Source: CAVQHY01 sp963712465 (GTDB taxonomy: Bacteria > Actinomycetota > Thermoleophilia > Gaiellales > Gaiellaceae). Taken from it: a DNA stretch of 64,000 bases. Where the stretch lies: assembly GCA_963712465.1 (NCBI GenBank), contig CAVQHY010000004.1:186001-250000 (forward strand), given 5' to 3'. Below, in pieces: positions 1 to 8,274 of the stretch. Position 1 is the stretch's first letter. Every line of letters starts with the position of its first letter. The translations under genes were made by a program, and so were the position numbers. The notes beneath the pieces were generated by a model. The model was given only the letters and a program-made list of their open reading frames with translations. It did not search any database and was not told the DNA's origin.

Positions 1-20
1 TCGAGCAGCTCCTTGAGCAT
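1..20 (-). CDS. N-terminus of a gene cut by the left edge
   Basis: Only the first six codons (MLKELL) are inside the window. The start is supported by a textbook Shine-Dalgarno site, AGGAGGTG on the minus strand at 28-35, seven bases before the ATG. The product cannot be identified from so little sequence. It runs in the same direction as the thioredoxin/deacetylase pair but is separated from it by about 145 bp. Confidence 0.6.
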
Positions 21-122
21 GGAACCTCACCTCCTGTCCGGCCGCGGCGGGCGCGGGCTCCGCGTCCGCCATCGACTGTAGACGCGCCGTTCCCGAAAAA
101 CATCGGCCGTTCGGGACAGGGG

Positions 123-142
123 TCGTCACGAAAGCGTGACGA
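123..142 (-). terminator. hairpin after the thioredoxin gene
   Basis: A perfect 8-bp inverted repeat (TCGTCACG / CGTGACGA) with a 4-base loop lies 24 bp downstream of the thioredoxin stop codon. It is not followed by a T-run, so intrinsic termination is an inference from position and symmetry. The rest of 21-165 shows only the Shine-Dalgarno site of the left-edge gene. Confidence 0.4.
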
Positions 143-165
143 ATCTCGGGTCGACCGCGGGACGG

Positions 166-732
166 CTAATACAGGGCGGTGGCGAGTCTGCGGCGGTACG
201 CAAGGCTCAACGGATGCTCCTGGCCGAGCTCCTCGAACAGCGCGACCATCACCTGTCGGATCCGTTCACGGCGTTCCGGGTCGGCCTCGGACACCTCGCC
301 GACAAGCCACTCGAGCGACCGCTCGTAGTCCCCCTCGGCCAGGGGGCCGAGGATCTCGGGAAACTCACCCGATTCCTGGAGCTCGTCGGCCACGCGCTCG
401 TCCACCATGGGCCCCAGCAGCCCCTCCACGAATGCCGAGACGCCCTGGGGCGAACGGACACCGACGAACTCGTCGACCACGCGGCCGTTCTTGAAACCCT
501 TGACCGCAGGGATTCCGCGGATGCCGAAGCGCTGCGAGAGCCCCGGGTTCGCGTCGACGTCGACCTTGGCCAGCACGACGTCACCCTCATGAGCCTCGAC
601 CGCCTGCTCGAGCGCCGGCGCGAGCGTCTTGCACGGCTCACACCAGTCGGCCCAGAAGTCGACGACGACCGGAACGGTCTTCGACCGCTCGACGACCTCA
701 CTGAAGAACGTGTCCTCGGTGACGTCGATCAT
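166..732 (-). CDS. thioredoxin-domain protein with TPR tail (CnoX/YbbN-like)
   Basis: 188 residues. The first ~105 form a thioredoxin fold with a WCEPC active site (residues about 33-37) and the cis-proline segment GIRGIPAVKGF. The last ~75 residues are helical and match the tetratricopeptide tail of the CnoX/YbbN family (TLAPALE..., LGPLAEGDYERSLEWL, RRRLATALY). Members act as cytosolic redox co-chaperones or oxidoreductases. Two active-site cysteines are present, so redox activity is plausible. The ATG at 732 overlaps the TGA of the upstream deacetylase gene by four bases (ATGA), so the two are translationally coupled. The start was chosen because homology to thioredoxins begins right after it. 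Confidence 0.88.
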   Translation of the reverse strand: MIDVTEDTFFSEVVERSKTVPVVVDFWADWCEPCKTLAPALEQAVEAHEGDVVLAKVDVDANPGLSQRFGIRGIPAVKGFKNGRVVDEFVGVRSPQGVSAFVEGLLGPMVDERVADELQESGEFPEILGPLAEGDYERSLEWLVGEVSEADPERRERIRQVMVALFEELGQEHPLSLAYRRRLATALY

Positions 733-1592
733 CCGGACTCCAGGACTGCGCCGACCAACCCTGGAAGCGTAGCCACGTCGTACCCGCCTTCGAGCACGTA
801 GGCTCGCCGTGCGCACAGGCCTCGAACGGATCGGGCCAGCCGGCCGAACCCGTCTGCGGTCAGTTGCATCCCGCCGAGCGGGTCGCCGGCGGCGGCGTCG
901 AAGCCGCTCGAGACGAGCAGCAGCTCCGGCTCGAACGCGTCGATGGCCGGAGCGGCAACGCGCTCCATGGCCTCGGCGTAGACGTCGTTCCCAGACCCTG
1001 CCTCGAGAGGAATGTTGATCGTCGTCGCGCCTCCCTCGCCGGGGCCGCCGGTTCCGGGATAGAAGGGCCACCGGTGGAGAGAAACGAAGAGCACGGACGG
1101 GTCGTCGCGGAACGTCTCCTGGGTTCCGTTGCCGTGGTGGACGTCCCAGTCGAGGATCGCGACGCGGCCCACGCCGAGCTCGCGCTGCGCGTACCTCGCC
1201 GCGATCGCGATCGAATTGAAGAGGCAGAAGCCCATCGCGCGCGCCGCGAGCGCGTGATGGCCGGGCGGCCGTGCCAGCGCGAAGCCCTCGCGCTCGACCG
1301 CCTCGATCGCTGCCCCGGCGGCGAGCAGCGCGAGGGCGTAGCTCGACGGCGTACAGATCGTGTCGGCGTCGAGCTGGCCCGTTCGGCCGCTGGCCGAGGC
1401 GGCCTCGATCGCCTCGACGTAACGGCGCTCGTGCACCGCGCAGATCTCCGCGACCGTCGCCGGTCGGGCCTCGACGAACTCCGGGAAAGCCGCGAGCAGC
1501 GCCGCGAGTCGCTCGGGTCGCTCGGGATGCTGACCCGTCGGATGGAGGAGGGCGAAGTCGGGATGGCTGACGATCGGCAGCGTCGGCGACAT
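729..1592 (-). CDS. histone-deacetylase-family hydrolase (AcuC/HDAC-like)
   Basis: 287 residues matching the arginase/deacetylase fold of bacterial HDAC-like amidohydrolases. Visible hallmarks are HPTGQHPERPERL near the N-terminus, the catalytic RPPGHHA histidine pair, the zinc-ligand motif DWDVHHGNGT, SSGFDAAAGDPLGG, and the terminal LEGGYD. Family members remove acetyl groups from protein lysine or small acetylated amines; the substrate here is unknown. The ATG at 1592 is preceded by no Shine-Dalgarno site but by TATCGT ending 7 nt upstream, which suggests a leaderless mRNA. It diverges from lutA across 24 bp and is coupled to the thioredoxin gene by a 4-bp overlap. Confidence 0.9.
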   Translation of the reverse strand: MSPTLPIVSHPDFALLHPTGQHPERPERLAALLAAFPEFVEARPATVAEICAVHERRYVEAIEAASASGRTGQLDADTICTPSSYALALLAAGAAIEAVEREGFALARPPGHHALAARAMGFCLFNSIAIAARYAQRELGVGRVAILDWDVHHGNGTQETFRDDPSVLFVSLHRWPFYPGTGGPGEGGATTINIPLEAGSGNDVYAEAMERVAAPAIDAFEPELLLVSSGFDAAAGDPLGGMQLTADGFGRLARSVRGLCARRAYVLEGGYDVATLPGLVGAVLESG

Positions 1593-1599
1593 GGCGAAG

Positions 1600-1609
1600 A
1601 CGATACGTT
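1600..1609. promoter_or_regulatory. bidirectional leaderless promoter (overlapping -10 boxes)
   Basis: ACGATACGTT contains TACGTT on the plus strand (1604-1609) and TATCGT on the minus strand (1605-1600). Each box ends exactly 7 nt before its gene's ATG (lutA 1617; deacetylase 1592). Neither gene has a ribosome binding site. The geometry is that of actinobacterial leaderless promoters, here mirrored around a shared TA step. Confidence 0.55.
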
Positions 1610-1616
1610 CTCCCGG

Positions 1617-2300
1617 ATGGCGCGCACGGTTCAGCTCTTCGCGACCTGTCTCGGGGATCTCGTCTTTCCCGACGCCGTCCGCGACGCGGAGGCCCTCCTG
1701 CGCCGGGCCGGCTGCGAGGTCGTCTTTCCGAGCGGTCAAGTCTGCTGCGGTCAGCCGGCGTTCAACTCGGGCCATCGGGCCGCCGCGCGGCGGGTGGCGC
1801 GAACCTTTCTCCGTGCGTTCTCGCCGCATCTCCCGGTCGTCCTGGCGTCCGGATCGTGCGCGACGATGCTCGTCCACTACCTGCCGGATCTGACCGGATC
1901 GCGTCCGTACGACGTCTGGGAGCTCTCGGCCTTCCTCGACGGCGAGGGCGTCGAGCTCCCGCGCCGAAACGAGGGGCGCCGGCTCGCGTACCACGACTCC
2001 TGCCACATGCTGCGTGAGCTTCGCATCGCCGAGCAGCCGCGCCGGCTCCTGGAGGCGTCCGGCGCCGAGCTCGTCCCGCTTCGCCGCCCAGACCTGTGCT
2101 GCGGGTTCGGCGGGACGTTCTCGGTGCGCCAGCCCGAGATCTCCGTGGCCATGGCCGACGACAAGCTCGCGAGCGCCGCTGGCGCCGACGCGATCGTCAC
2201 AGCCGACCCGGGGTGCCTCATGCACCTGAGGGGCCGCCGCGAGCACGGCGGCGGACCGCCCGTCGTCCATCTGGCGACCGCGCTGGCGCGGGGAGCATGA
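1617..2300 (+). CDS. lutA: LutA/LldE-type (Fe-S) lactate utilization subunit
   Basis: 227 residues with two CCG-type cysteine-rich domains: GQVCCGQPAFNSG in the first half, and HDSCHMLRELR plus DLCCGFGGTFSV in the second. This is the layout of LutA/LldE, the subunit of the cytosolic LutABC iron-sulfur complex that oxidises L-lactate to pyruvate. The length is close to the family norm (about 240). The start ATG has no Shine-Dalgarno site but a TACGTT box 7 nt upstream. The stop overlaps the lutB start (ATGA), giving a tight lutABC operon. The same family can serve other 2-hydroxyacids, so lactate is an inference from the full set. Confidence 0.9.
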   Translation: MARTVQLFATCLGDLVFPDAVRDAEALLRRAGCEVVFPSGQVCCGQPAFNSGHRAAARRVARTFLRAFSPHLPVVLASGSCATMLVHYLPDLTGSRPYDVWELSAFLDGEGVELPRRNEGRRLAYHDSCHMLRELRIAEQPRRLLEASGAELVPLRRPDLCCGFGGTFSVRQPEISVAMADDKLASAAGADAIVTADPGCLMHLRGRREHGGGPPVVHLATALARGA

Positions 2301-3673
2301 GCGAGGGAATCGCACAGCCTCCGGGGCGCTTCCGCGACGTCGCGCGCGCCAAGCTCGCCGACGCTCACGTCGAGGCGGCGATCGATGTTTCCACCGAGCG
2401 GCTCTACGAGCACCGGGCACATGCCTGGGCGGAGGTCGACGACGTCGACGCGCTTCGCGAGCAGGGTCGGCAGATCCGAAGCCGCACGATTGCGGAGCTC
2501 AGCCGCCATCTGGTCGACTTCACGAGCGCCGTCGAGCGAAACGGTGGTCACGTGCAGTTCTGCGACACCGCCGAGGAGGCGAACGCCTACGTCCTGGCGG
2601 TCTGCCGTCGCGTCGGCGCGAAGCTCGTCGCAAAGGGGAAGTCGATGGCGAGCGAGGAGATCAAGCTGAACGCCGCGCTCGAGGCCGAAGGAATCCGCGC
2701 CGTCGAGACCGACCTCGGTGAGTACATCCTCCAGCTCGCCGGCGAGCATCCGGTTCACATCATCGCGCCGGCGATCGAAAAGACGAAGGAGGACATCGCG
2801 GAGCTCTTCGCCCGCGTCGAAGGCGGGCCCGTCGAGCCCGAGCTCGAGGCGCTGACCCAGGTCGCGCGGCGCCAGCTCCGAGAGGTCTTTCTCTCCGCCG
2901 ACGTCGGCGTCACCGGCGCCAACTTCGGCGTCGCGGAGTCGGGATCGGTCGTTCTCGTCACCAACGAGGGCAACGGCCGCATGTGCAGCTCGCTTCCACG
3001 GGTGCACATCGCGATCATGGGGATGGAGCGCGTCGTCCCCACGCTCGCCGAGGTGTCCGTCCTCCTTCGCCTCCTCGGCCGGAGCGGTACCGGGCAGAAG
3101 CTGTCCGTGTACACGACGTTCTGCTCGGGGCCGCGCCGTGACGGGGAATCGGACGGGCCGGAGGAGCTCCACGTCGTCCTTCTCGACAACGGTCGCTCGA
3201 GGATGCTCGGAACGCGATACCAGGAGATGCTCAACTGCATCCGCTGCGGCGCCTGCCTGAACGTCTGCCCGATCTTCCGCAAGACCGGCGGTGCCGCGTA
3301 CGGCCCCGTCTACTCGGGCCCGATGGGCGCCGTCCTCGCGCCGCTGCTCGTCGGGCTCGAGCACGCCCCCTCCCTTCCGCACGCCTCGTCGCTCTGCGGC
3401 CACTGCTCGGCCGCCTGCCCGGTGAAGATCCCGCTGCACGAGTACCTCCTCGACCTCCGCCGCGACCTCGTCGAGGAGCGGATCGCTCCGTGGCACGAGC
3501 GGCTCGCCTTCACGGCCTGGTCCTACGCGTGGTCGCGCCCGTGGAGCTATCGCCTGACGACCGCGCTCGGCCGGCTTGGCCAGCCGCTCGGCGCTGCGGT
3601 CGGTCCGGGGAAGACGTGGGCCGCCGGGCGTGCGCTTCCCCGGCTCGCCCGCCGCTACCGGGACTCTCGATGA
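2297..3673 (+). CDS. lutB: LutB-type iron-sulfur lactate utilization protein
   Basis: 458 residues. The N-terminal two thirds are an LUD domain (VGVTGANFGVAESGSVVLVT, then RVHIAIMGMERVVPT). It is followed by two 4Fe-4S ferredoxin-type motifs, CIRCGACLNVCP near residue 315 and CGHCSAACP near residue 370, and a helical tail. This matches LutB, the electron-transfer subunit of the LutABC lactate oxidase complex. ATGA overlaps on both sides (with lutA and lutC) show translational coupling. Length and motif order are normal for the family. Confidence 0.93.
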   Translation: MSEGIAQPPGRFRDVARAKLADAHVEAAIDVSTERLYEHRAHAWAEVDDVDALREQGRQIRSRTIAELSRHLVDFTSAVERNGGHVQFCDTAEEANAYVLAVCRRVGAKLVAKGKSMASEEIKLNAALEAEGIRAVETDLGEYILQLAGEHPVHIIAPAIEKTKEDIAELFARVEGGPVEPELEALTQVARRQLREVFLSADVGVTGANFGVAESGSVVLVTNEGNGRMCSSLPRVHIAIMGMERVVPTLAEVSVLLRLLGRSGTGQKLSVYTTFCSGPRRDGESDGPEELHVVLLDNGRSRMLGTRYQEMLNCIRCGACLNVCPIFRKTGGAAYGPVYSGPMGAVLAPLLVGLEHAPSLPHASSLCGHCSAACPVKIPLHEYLLDLRRDLVEERIAPWHERLAFTAWSYAWSRPWSYRLTTALGRLGQPLGAAVGPGKTWAAGRALPRLARRYRDSR

Positions 3674-4047
3674 GTCTCGTCGCCGACTTCGTCCGAAACG
3701 CCGAGGCCGTCGGCACCGCTGTGCATCGCGGAACTGCGCCGAAGATCGACGGCGCAGAGGTCTCGGAGGCGAGCTACGGGCTCGCGGACACCGGCTCCGT
3801 CGTCTTTCTCTCCTCGGTCGAGCCCCGTGGCAGGTCGCTTCTCCCCTCCGTGCACGTCGCCCTGCTCCGTGAGGACAGGATCCTGCCGGGCCTAGCCGAG
3901 CTCTTCGAGACCCTCGGCCCAGACCTCCCGAGCGGCGTTGCGATCGTTACAGGCCCGAGCCGAAGCGGCGACATCGACCAGGTCCTGACCGTCGGGGTGC
4001 ACGGCCCGGCCGAGGTGCACGTCGTCGTACTCCCGGCAGCGCCGTAG
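3670..4047 (+). CDS. lutC: LutC-type LUD-domain protein, short form
   Basis: 125 residues containing the LUD core: SYGLADTGSVVFLSS, then LPSVHVALLREDRILPGLAEL and IVTGPSRSGDIDQVLTVGVHG. It is the third subunit of the lactate utilization set. Typical LutC proteins are about 200-240 residues, and here the N-terminal arm is missing, so the start at the ATGA overlap with lutB gives a compact version. The reading frame is intact and the conserved C-terminal half is complete, so it is probably functional rather than truncated. Confidence 0.85.
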   Translation: MSLVADFVRNAEAVGTAVHRGTAPKIDGAEVSEASYGLADTGSVVFLSSVEPRGRSLLPSVHVALLREDRILPGLAELFETLGPDLPSGVAIVTGPSRSGDIDQVLTVGVHGPAEVHVVVLPAAP

Positions 4048-4080
4048 CGTCGCTCACTCGCGTTCTCGAGTCGTCATAGC

Positions 4081-4839
4081 ATGTGCTTCGAGGCCCACCG
4101 AGTGCAGACACCCTTCACCGTGCCGTTTCCCGGCGGACGCTCGGGCGCCGCTATCGAGGTGGATGCGATGGGCGTGCTTCCCGACGCGCTCGGCCTCCTC
4201 GGGCTCGCGCAGCGGCCGACGGTCGTCCTGATCGGGGGCGCCGGCGGCGTCGACCCCGCTGACTCGGAGGCCCTGGAGCCGCTCTTCACGGACACCCTCG
4301 CACCGCTAGTTCAGGAGCTGGGCGCCCAGGTCGTCGACGGCGGTACCGATGCCGGTGTGATGCGGCTCGTCGGCGCGGCACGGACAGCCCGCCAGCTCGA
4401 TTTCCCGCTCGTCGGTGTCGCCGCGACGGGAAACATCGCGGTGCCTGGGAGCAGGGCAGGACGGGGGGAGACCCCGCTCGAGCCGAACCACTCGCATTTC
4501 GTGCTCGTGCCGGGGAACGCTTGGGGAGACGAGTCGCCCTGGCTCGCCCGCGTGGCGACCCTGCTCGCGGGTGAGTTTCGCTCCCTGACCCTGCTCGTCA
4601 ACGGTGGCGACGTCTCCTGGAAGGACGCGGCCCAGAGCGTCGCGTCCGAACGTCCCATCGTGGTGGTCGCGGGCAGCGGTCGTACGGCCGACGCGGTTGT
4701 CGCGCACCTGTTCGGGGTGGCGAGCGACGACAGGGCCAGGTCGCTTGCCTCGTCCGGCCTCCTCGTCGCGACCGAGTCCGCGGACCGAAACGGCTCGGTG
4801 GAAACGACATTACGGCGCCTGCTCGAAACGGAGGTGTGA
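4081..4839 (+). CDS. SLOG-superfamily LSDAT-type nucleotide-ligand sensor
   Basis: 252 residues, Rossmann-like. Glycine-rich strands VVLIGGAGGVD (about residue 43) and VVDGGTDAGVMRLVGAA (about 80), GNIAVPGSR, the NHSHFVLVPGNAWGDES segment, LLVNGGDVSWKD (about 180) and IVVVAGSGRTADAV match the prokaryotic LSDAT branch of the SLOG superfamily. That superfamily is proposed to bind or process nucleotide-derived ligands (family knowledge). The gene overlaps a SLATT membrane gene, and SLOG-SLATT pairs are a recognised prokaryotic conflict-system architecture, in which the SLOG protein is thought to sense or make a nucleotide signal that gates the SLATT pore. The start is uncertain: ATG 4081 has no clear Shine-Dalgarno site, but family-like sequence (PFTVPFPGGRSG) begins about 10 residues in. 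Confidence 0.8.
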   Translation: MCFEAHRVQTPFTVPFPGGRSGAAIEVDAMGVLPDALGLLGLAQRPTVVLIGGAGGVDPADSEALEPLFTDTLAPLVQELGAQVVDGGTDAGVMRLVGAARTARQLDFPLVGVAATGNIAVPGSRAGRGETPLEPNHSHFVLVPGNAWGDESPWLARVATLLAGEFRSLTLLVNGGDVSWKDAAQSVASERPIVVVAGSGRTADAVVAHLFGVASDDRARSLASSGLLVATESADRNGSVETTLRRLLETEV

Positions 4840-5378
4840 TGCCGCTTTCCCGCTCCGACCCGAGGCTCGAGCAACGCCTGAACGAGCTCGTCGAGTCGAT
4901 CGAGCTGCCCGAGCTACGAAAGCAGTTTCTCCGGTCACGCTGGCTCGACCAGGTCGTCTGGATGGAGCGTGCCGCGACAAGGGCGCGACGTCGCTACTAC
5001 GGCCTCCGCCTGATCACCGTGATCGGCGCCGTGACCATCCCCGCCCTCGTCTCGCTCAACCTGAAGGGTGACGCCGACACCGCCGTCGACTGGGTCGCCT
5101 TCGCGGTAAGCCTGCTCGTTGCGATCAGTGCAGCCGTCGAAGGGTTCTTCCATTTCGGCACCCTGTGGCGCCACTACCGGGAGACCGTCGAGCGGCTCAA
5201 ATCGGAGGGCTGGAGCTACTCGCAGCTCAGCGGGCCGTACCGGCGACCGAACGCGACGCATGCGAGCATGTTCCCCGCGTTCGCCTCGCGGGTCGAGCAG
5301 ACCTTCGGCCAGGAGGTTGAGACGTTCGTGACGAAGATTGCCCGGGAGAAGAGCGAGGGCAAGCAAGAGGAGGAATAG
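4839..5378 (+). CDS. SLATT-domain (DUF4231-like) two-TM membrane protein
   Basis: 179 residues with a helical N-terminal arm, two transmembrane helices (around YYGLRLITVIGAVTIPALVS, residues ~51-70, and WVAFAVSLLVAISAAVEG, ~85-105), then FGTLWRHYRETVERLKSEGW and an acidic/basic tail. This is the layout of SLATT domains, the membrane partner of SLOG sensors, predicted to form pores or permeabilise the membrane. GGAGG at 4830-4834 sits 4 nt before ATG 4839; a GTG at 4836 is the alternative start. It overlaps the SLOG stop, so the two are co-translated. Function is inferred from family and context. Confidence 0.8.
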   Translation: MPLSRSDPRLEQRLNELVESIELPELRKQFLRSRWLDQVVWMERAATRARRRYYGLRLITVIGAVTIPALVSLNLKGDADTAVDWVAFAVSLLVAISAAVEGFFHFGTLWRHYRETVERLKSEGWSYSQLSGPYRRPNATHASMFPAFASRVEQTFGQEVETFVTKIAREKSEGKQEEE

Positions 5379-5383
5379 GAGTC

Positions 5384-5447
5384 CCTCACAGAATGAGGCG
5401 TGATGCCGCCCGGCGCACCCGGATCGGCGTGTCTACATTCTGTGAGG
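5384..5447. repeat. 12-bp perfect inverted repeat with 40-nt spacer
   Basis: CCTCACAGAATG at 5384-5395 is matched exactly by its reverse complement CATTCTGTGAGG at 5436-5447. It lies in the 105-bp gap between the SLATT and TIR genes. The left arm can also form a small local hairpin (CCTCA/TGAGG). It could be an operator, an attenuator or a small palindromic element. A similarly sized inverted repeat (14 bp, 41-nt spacer) occurs at 44886-44954. Confidence 0.6.
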
Positions 5448-5483
5448 AACTCGAGGCGGGCCGGCGCGCGATCGGGGAACGCG

Positions 5484-8199
5484 ATGCACGACGTCTTCAT
5501 CTCCTACTCACGGCGTGACGAAGAGTTCGTCCGCAGGCTCCACGCGGCGCTGACTGCGCTGGACAAGGACGTCTGGGTCGACTGGGAGGACATACCACCG
5601 ACGGCCGAGTGGCCGACGGAGATCGACGAAGGCATCGAGGAGTCGGACAACTTCGTCTTCGTCATCAGCCCCGACTCGCTGGTCTCGGACGTCTGCGCGC
5701 GCGAGCTCGGTCACGCGATCGAGCACCGCAAGCGGCTCGTGCCGATCGTGTTCCGCGACCCCGACGGTGCTGTCGTGCCCGAAGCCCTGGCCTCGAGAAA
5801 CTGGACGTTCTTTCGCAGTCAGGACGACTTCGATACGGCCTTCGACACGCTCGTCGCTGCGCTCGACACCGACCTCGAGTGGGTAAGCGCCCACACGAGG
5901 CTGCTCGGCCGGGCGCTCGAGTGGGAAGGCAAGGGCCGCGACTCGAGCTTCCTCCTGCGCGGCGCCGATCTCGAGGACGCCGAGCGCCGGCTCGCGACGC
6001 GGCCGACCGACCGGGAGCCGCGGCCGACGGAGCTCCAGCTCGAGTACGTGTTCGCCGGCAGGCGCGCAGCGATCCGCCGCCAACGCATCGTCATCGGCGT
6101 CGCACTCGCCGGTCTCGCGATCGCGGCGAGCCCTGGCGGTTCTGGCGTGGACGCAGCGAAACGCGGCTGTCGAGCAGGCGAGACGGGCTCATTCGCGCGA
6201 GCTGGCAGCGAGGGCCGTGTCCGGACTCCGAGTCGACCCGGAGCGAAGCCTCGTGGACGCGGCCCGAGCCGCGTCCACGGCGGACACGGACCAGGCTCTG
6301 GATGCGCTTCGCCAGGCTCTGCGCACGTCTCGTCTGCGCTCGACATCGATGCCGGTGCAGACGTGCGCCAGACGGATCTCGACCGCGACGGGCGTCGGGT
6401 CGCTGCTGCTCTCGGGAACGGAACCGTTCGCACGTGGGATCTCGGAACGGGAAGACCTCTGGTCACCGTCCACCTCGGAGCCGCCCCGGCCGAGGGCGTG
6501 AGCTTCGACCGCGAAGGCTCACGCCTCCTCGGCGTCTCCGAAGCCGGGGTGGCCATCTGGCCGGCGTCGTCGGCCCCTGCGAGGCCGCCACTCGTCTTCG
6601 ACGAGCAGGGTAAGCCGCTGGCGGCCGCCTTCAGCCCTGACGGGGAGCTCGTGGCGTCCGGTGATTTCGACGGCGCCGTGCGGCTGTGGCACGCGAGGAC
6701 GGGCGAGCTGGACACCCTGCTTCAGCCGCCGGGGGAGCCGTCGCCGGTGACGTCGGTCGCCTTCAGCCCGGACGGAACCGAGCTCGTTGCGGCTACAGGG
6801 CGCCGGTCGGTCGTCTGGAACCTCGCCACGGGGTCCCGGCCTCGCATGCAGTCGTATCCCGGACGACGTCTGGACCGTCACGTTCAGCCCCGACGGTGAA
6901 GACGTGTGGGTCGGAGACGCCGGCGGCGCGGTGCGGGTGTGGAAGTCTGGAGACGGGGGGACTCCTGCAGCTCGACGGGCACGAGGGCGCCGTCTCGAGC
7001 ATCGAGTTCAGCGCGGATGGCAGATCGGTCGTCACTGCGAGCGAGGACGAGACTGCCCGCATCTGGGATTCACAGACCGATCGGTCGCTCGCCGAGCTGC
7101 GTGGTCACGACGGCCTCGTCCTCAGCGGCGTCTTCGCCCCGGATGGGAGGACGGTCGTCACGGGCAGTGACGACGACACGATCAGAACCTGGGCGGCGAC
7201 GCCGGATCCGTTGCGTGCCGAGCTTGCGGCTCCTGACGGAAAGACGCTTCGCGACGTCGGCTATCACCCGGGCGGCGAGCTGATCGTGACGGCCAGCGAA
7301 GATCGAACAGCGCGCCTCTGGGACATCGAAGACGGCCGCGTCATCCACGTGCTCCACCATGGGAGCGGCGGCGACGATTGGGTCGAGAGCGCGGAATTCA
7401 GCCCGGACGGAGACCTCGTCCTCACGGCCGGCGACGACGGGACGGCGAAGGTCTGGGAGACTCGCTCGGGGCGACCTGCGGGCAACCCTCGGCCAGCGCG
7501 GCGACCCTCCCCTGTTCGACGCGGCCTTCTCGCCCGACGGGCGCATCGTCGCCGTCGGCGGCGCGAGCCCCTCGATCCGCCTCTGGGACTGGCAGCAACG
7601 ACGGCTGCTCGTGACGCTCGGGGGCTTTGCCGAGCGCGTCGACGGCGTTGCGTTCTCGCCCGCCGGTGGACTGGTGGCCGGAGCGAGCGAGGACGGAACC
7701 GTGCGGGTCTGGCGGGTCAGCGCTTCCGCCGCTCCTGTCGCCGTTCTCTCCGGCGAAGGAGAGCTGACAAGCGTCGCCTTCGATCCGGCCGGGAAGCTGG
7801 TCGCGGCCGGGAGCTCGAGCGGCTCGACCTGGGTGTGGGATGTGGCGACCGCGGAGCCGATCACCGTCGCGACCGGTCACAGCGACACGGTCAGCTCGGT
7901 CGCGTTCAGCGCCGACGGAAGGTATCTCGTTACGGCCGGTGAGGACGGAGTCGCGAACGTGTGGACCGTGCCGGACGGTCGCCTCGTGACGGACGCGCGG
8001 CCCGGCGTTGACTTCCTCGAAGGAGCGACCTTCAGCCCGAAGGGCTCGAGCATCGCCCTCGTCGGCGAGGGCGGTGTCGCGACGGTGCTCGACTGCGCGG
8101 AGTGTCGTCCGCTCGGCCCGCTCGTTTGTCTTGCCGCGAGCCGCGTTACGCCGCAGGTTCGCGCACTCGAGCCGGACGCGTTCGACGCGGTGCGATTGA
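5484..8199 (+). pseudogene. TIR-TM-WD40 repeat protein, frameshifted at several points
   Basis: It starts MHDVFISYSRRDEEFV at ATG 5484. Residues ~1-130 are a TIR domain whose candidate catalytic glutamate is Glu74 in SDVCARELGHA. A helical stretch, one transmembrane helix (near 6090-6150) and a long run of WD40 blades with recurring AFSPDG...VWD signatures follow. The frame changes near 6120, 6340, 6860, 6944, 7470 (at a GGGG run) and possibly again near the end. Conserved motifs continue in the new frame each time, and no in-frame nonsense codon is needed between breaks. This is either a recently decayed gene or one hit by sequence errors. It follows the SLOG-SLATT pair, so a role as a TIR effector or scaffold in the same conflict system is inferred. 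The exact end is uncertain. Confidence 0.75.
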
Positions 8200-8274
8200 C
8201 AGTCGCGGCGACGGGTGTCATCCTCGGTGCCGTAGCACTCGTTGCAAGGGGGGAACGACGCTTCTGCCCGCAGA

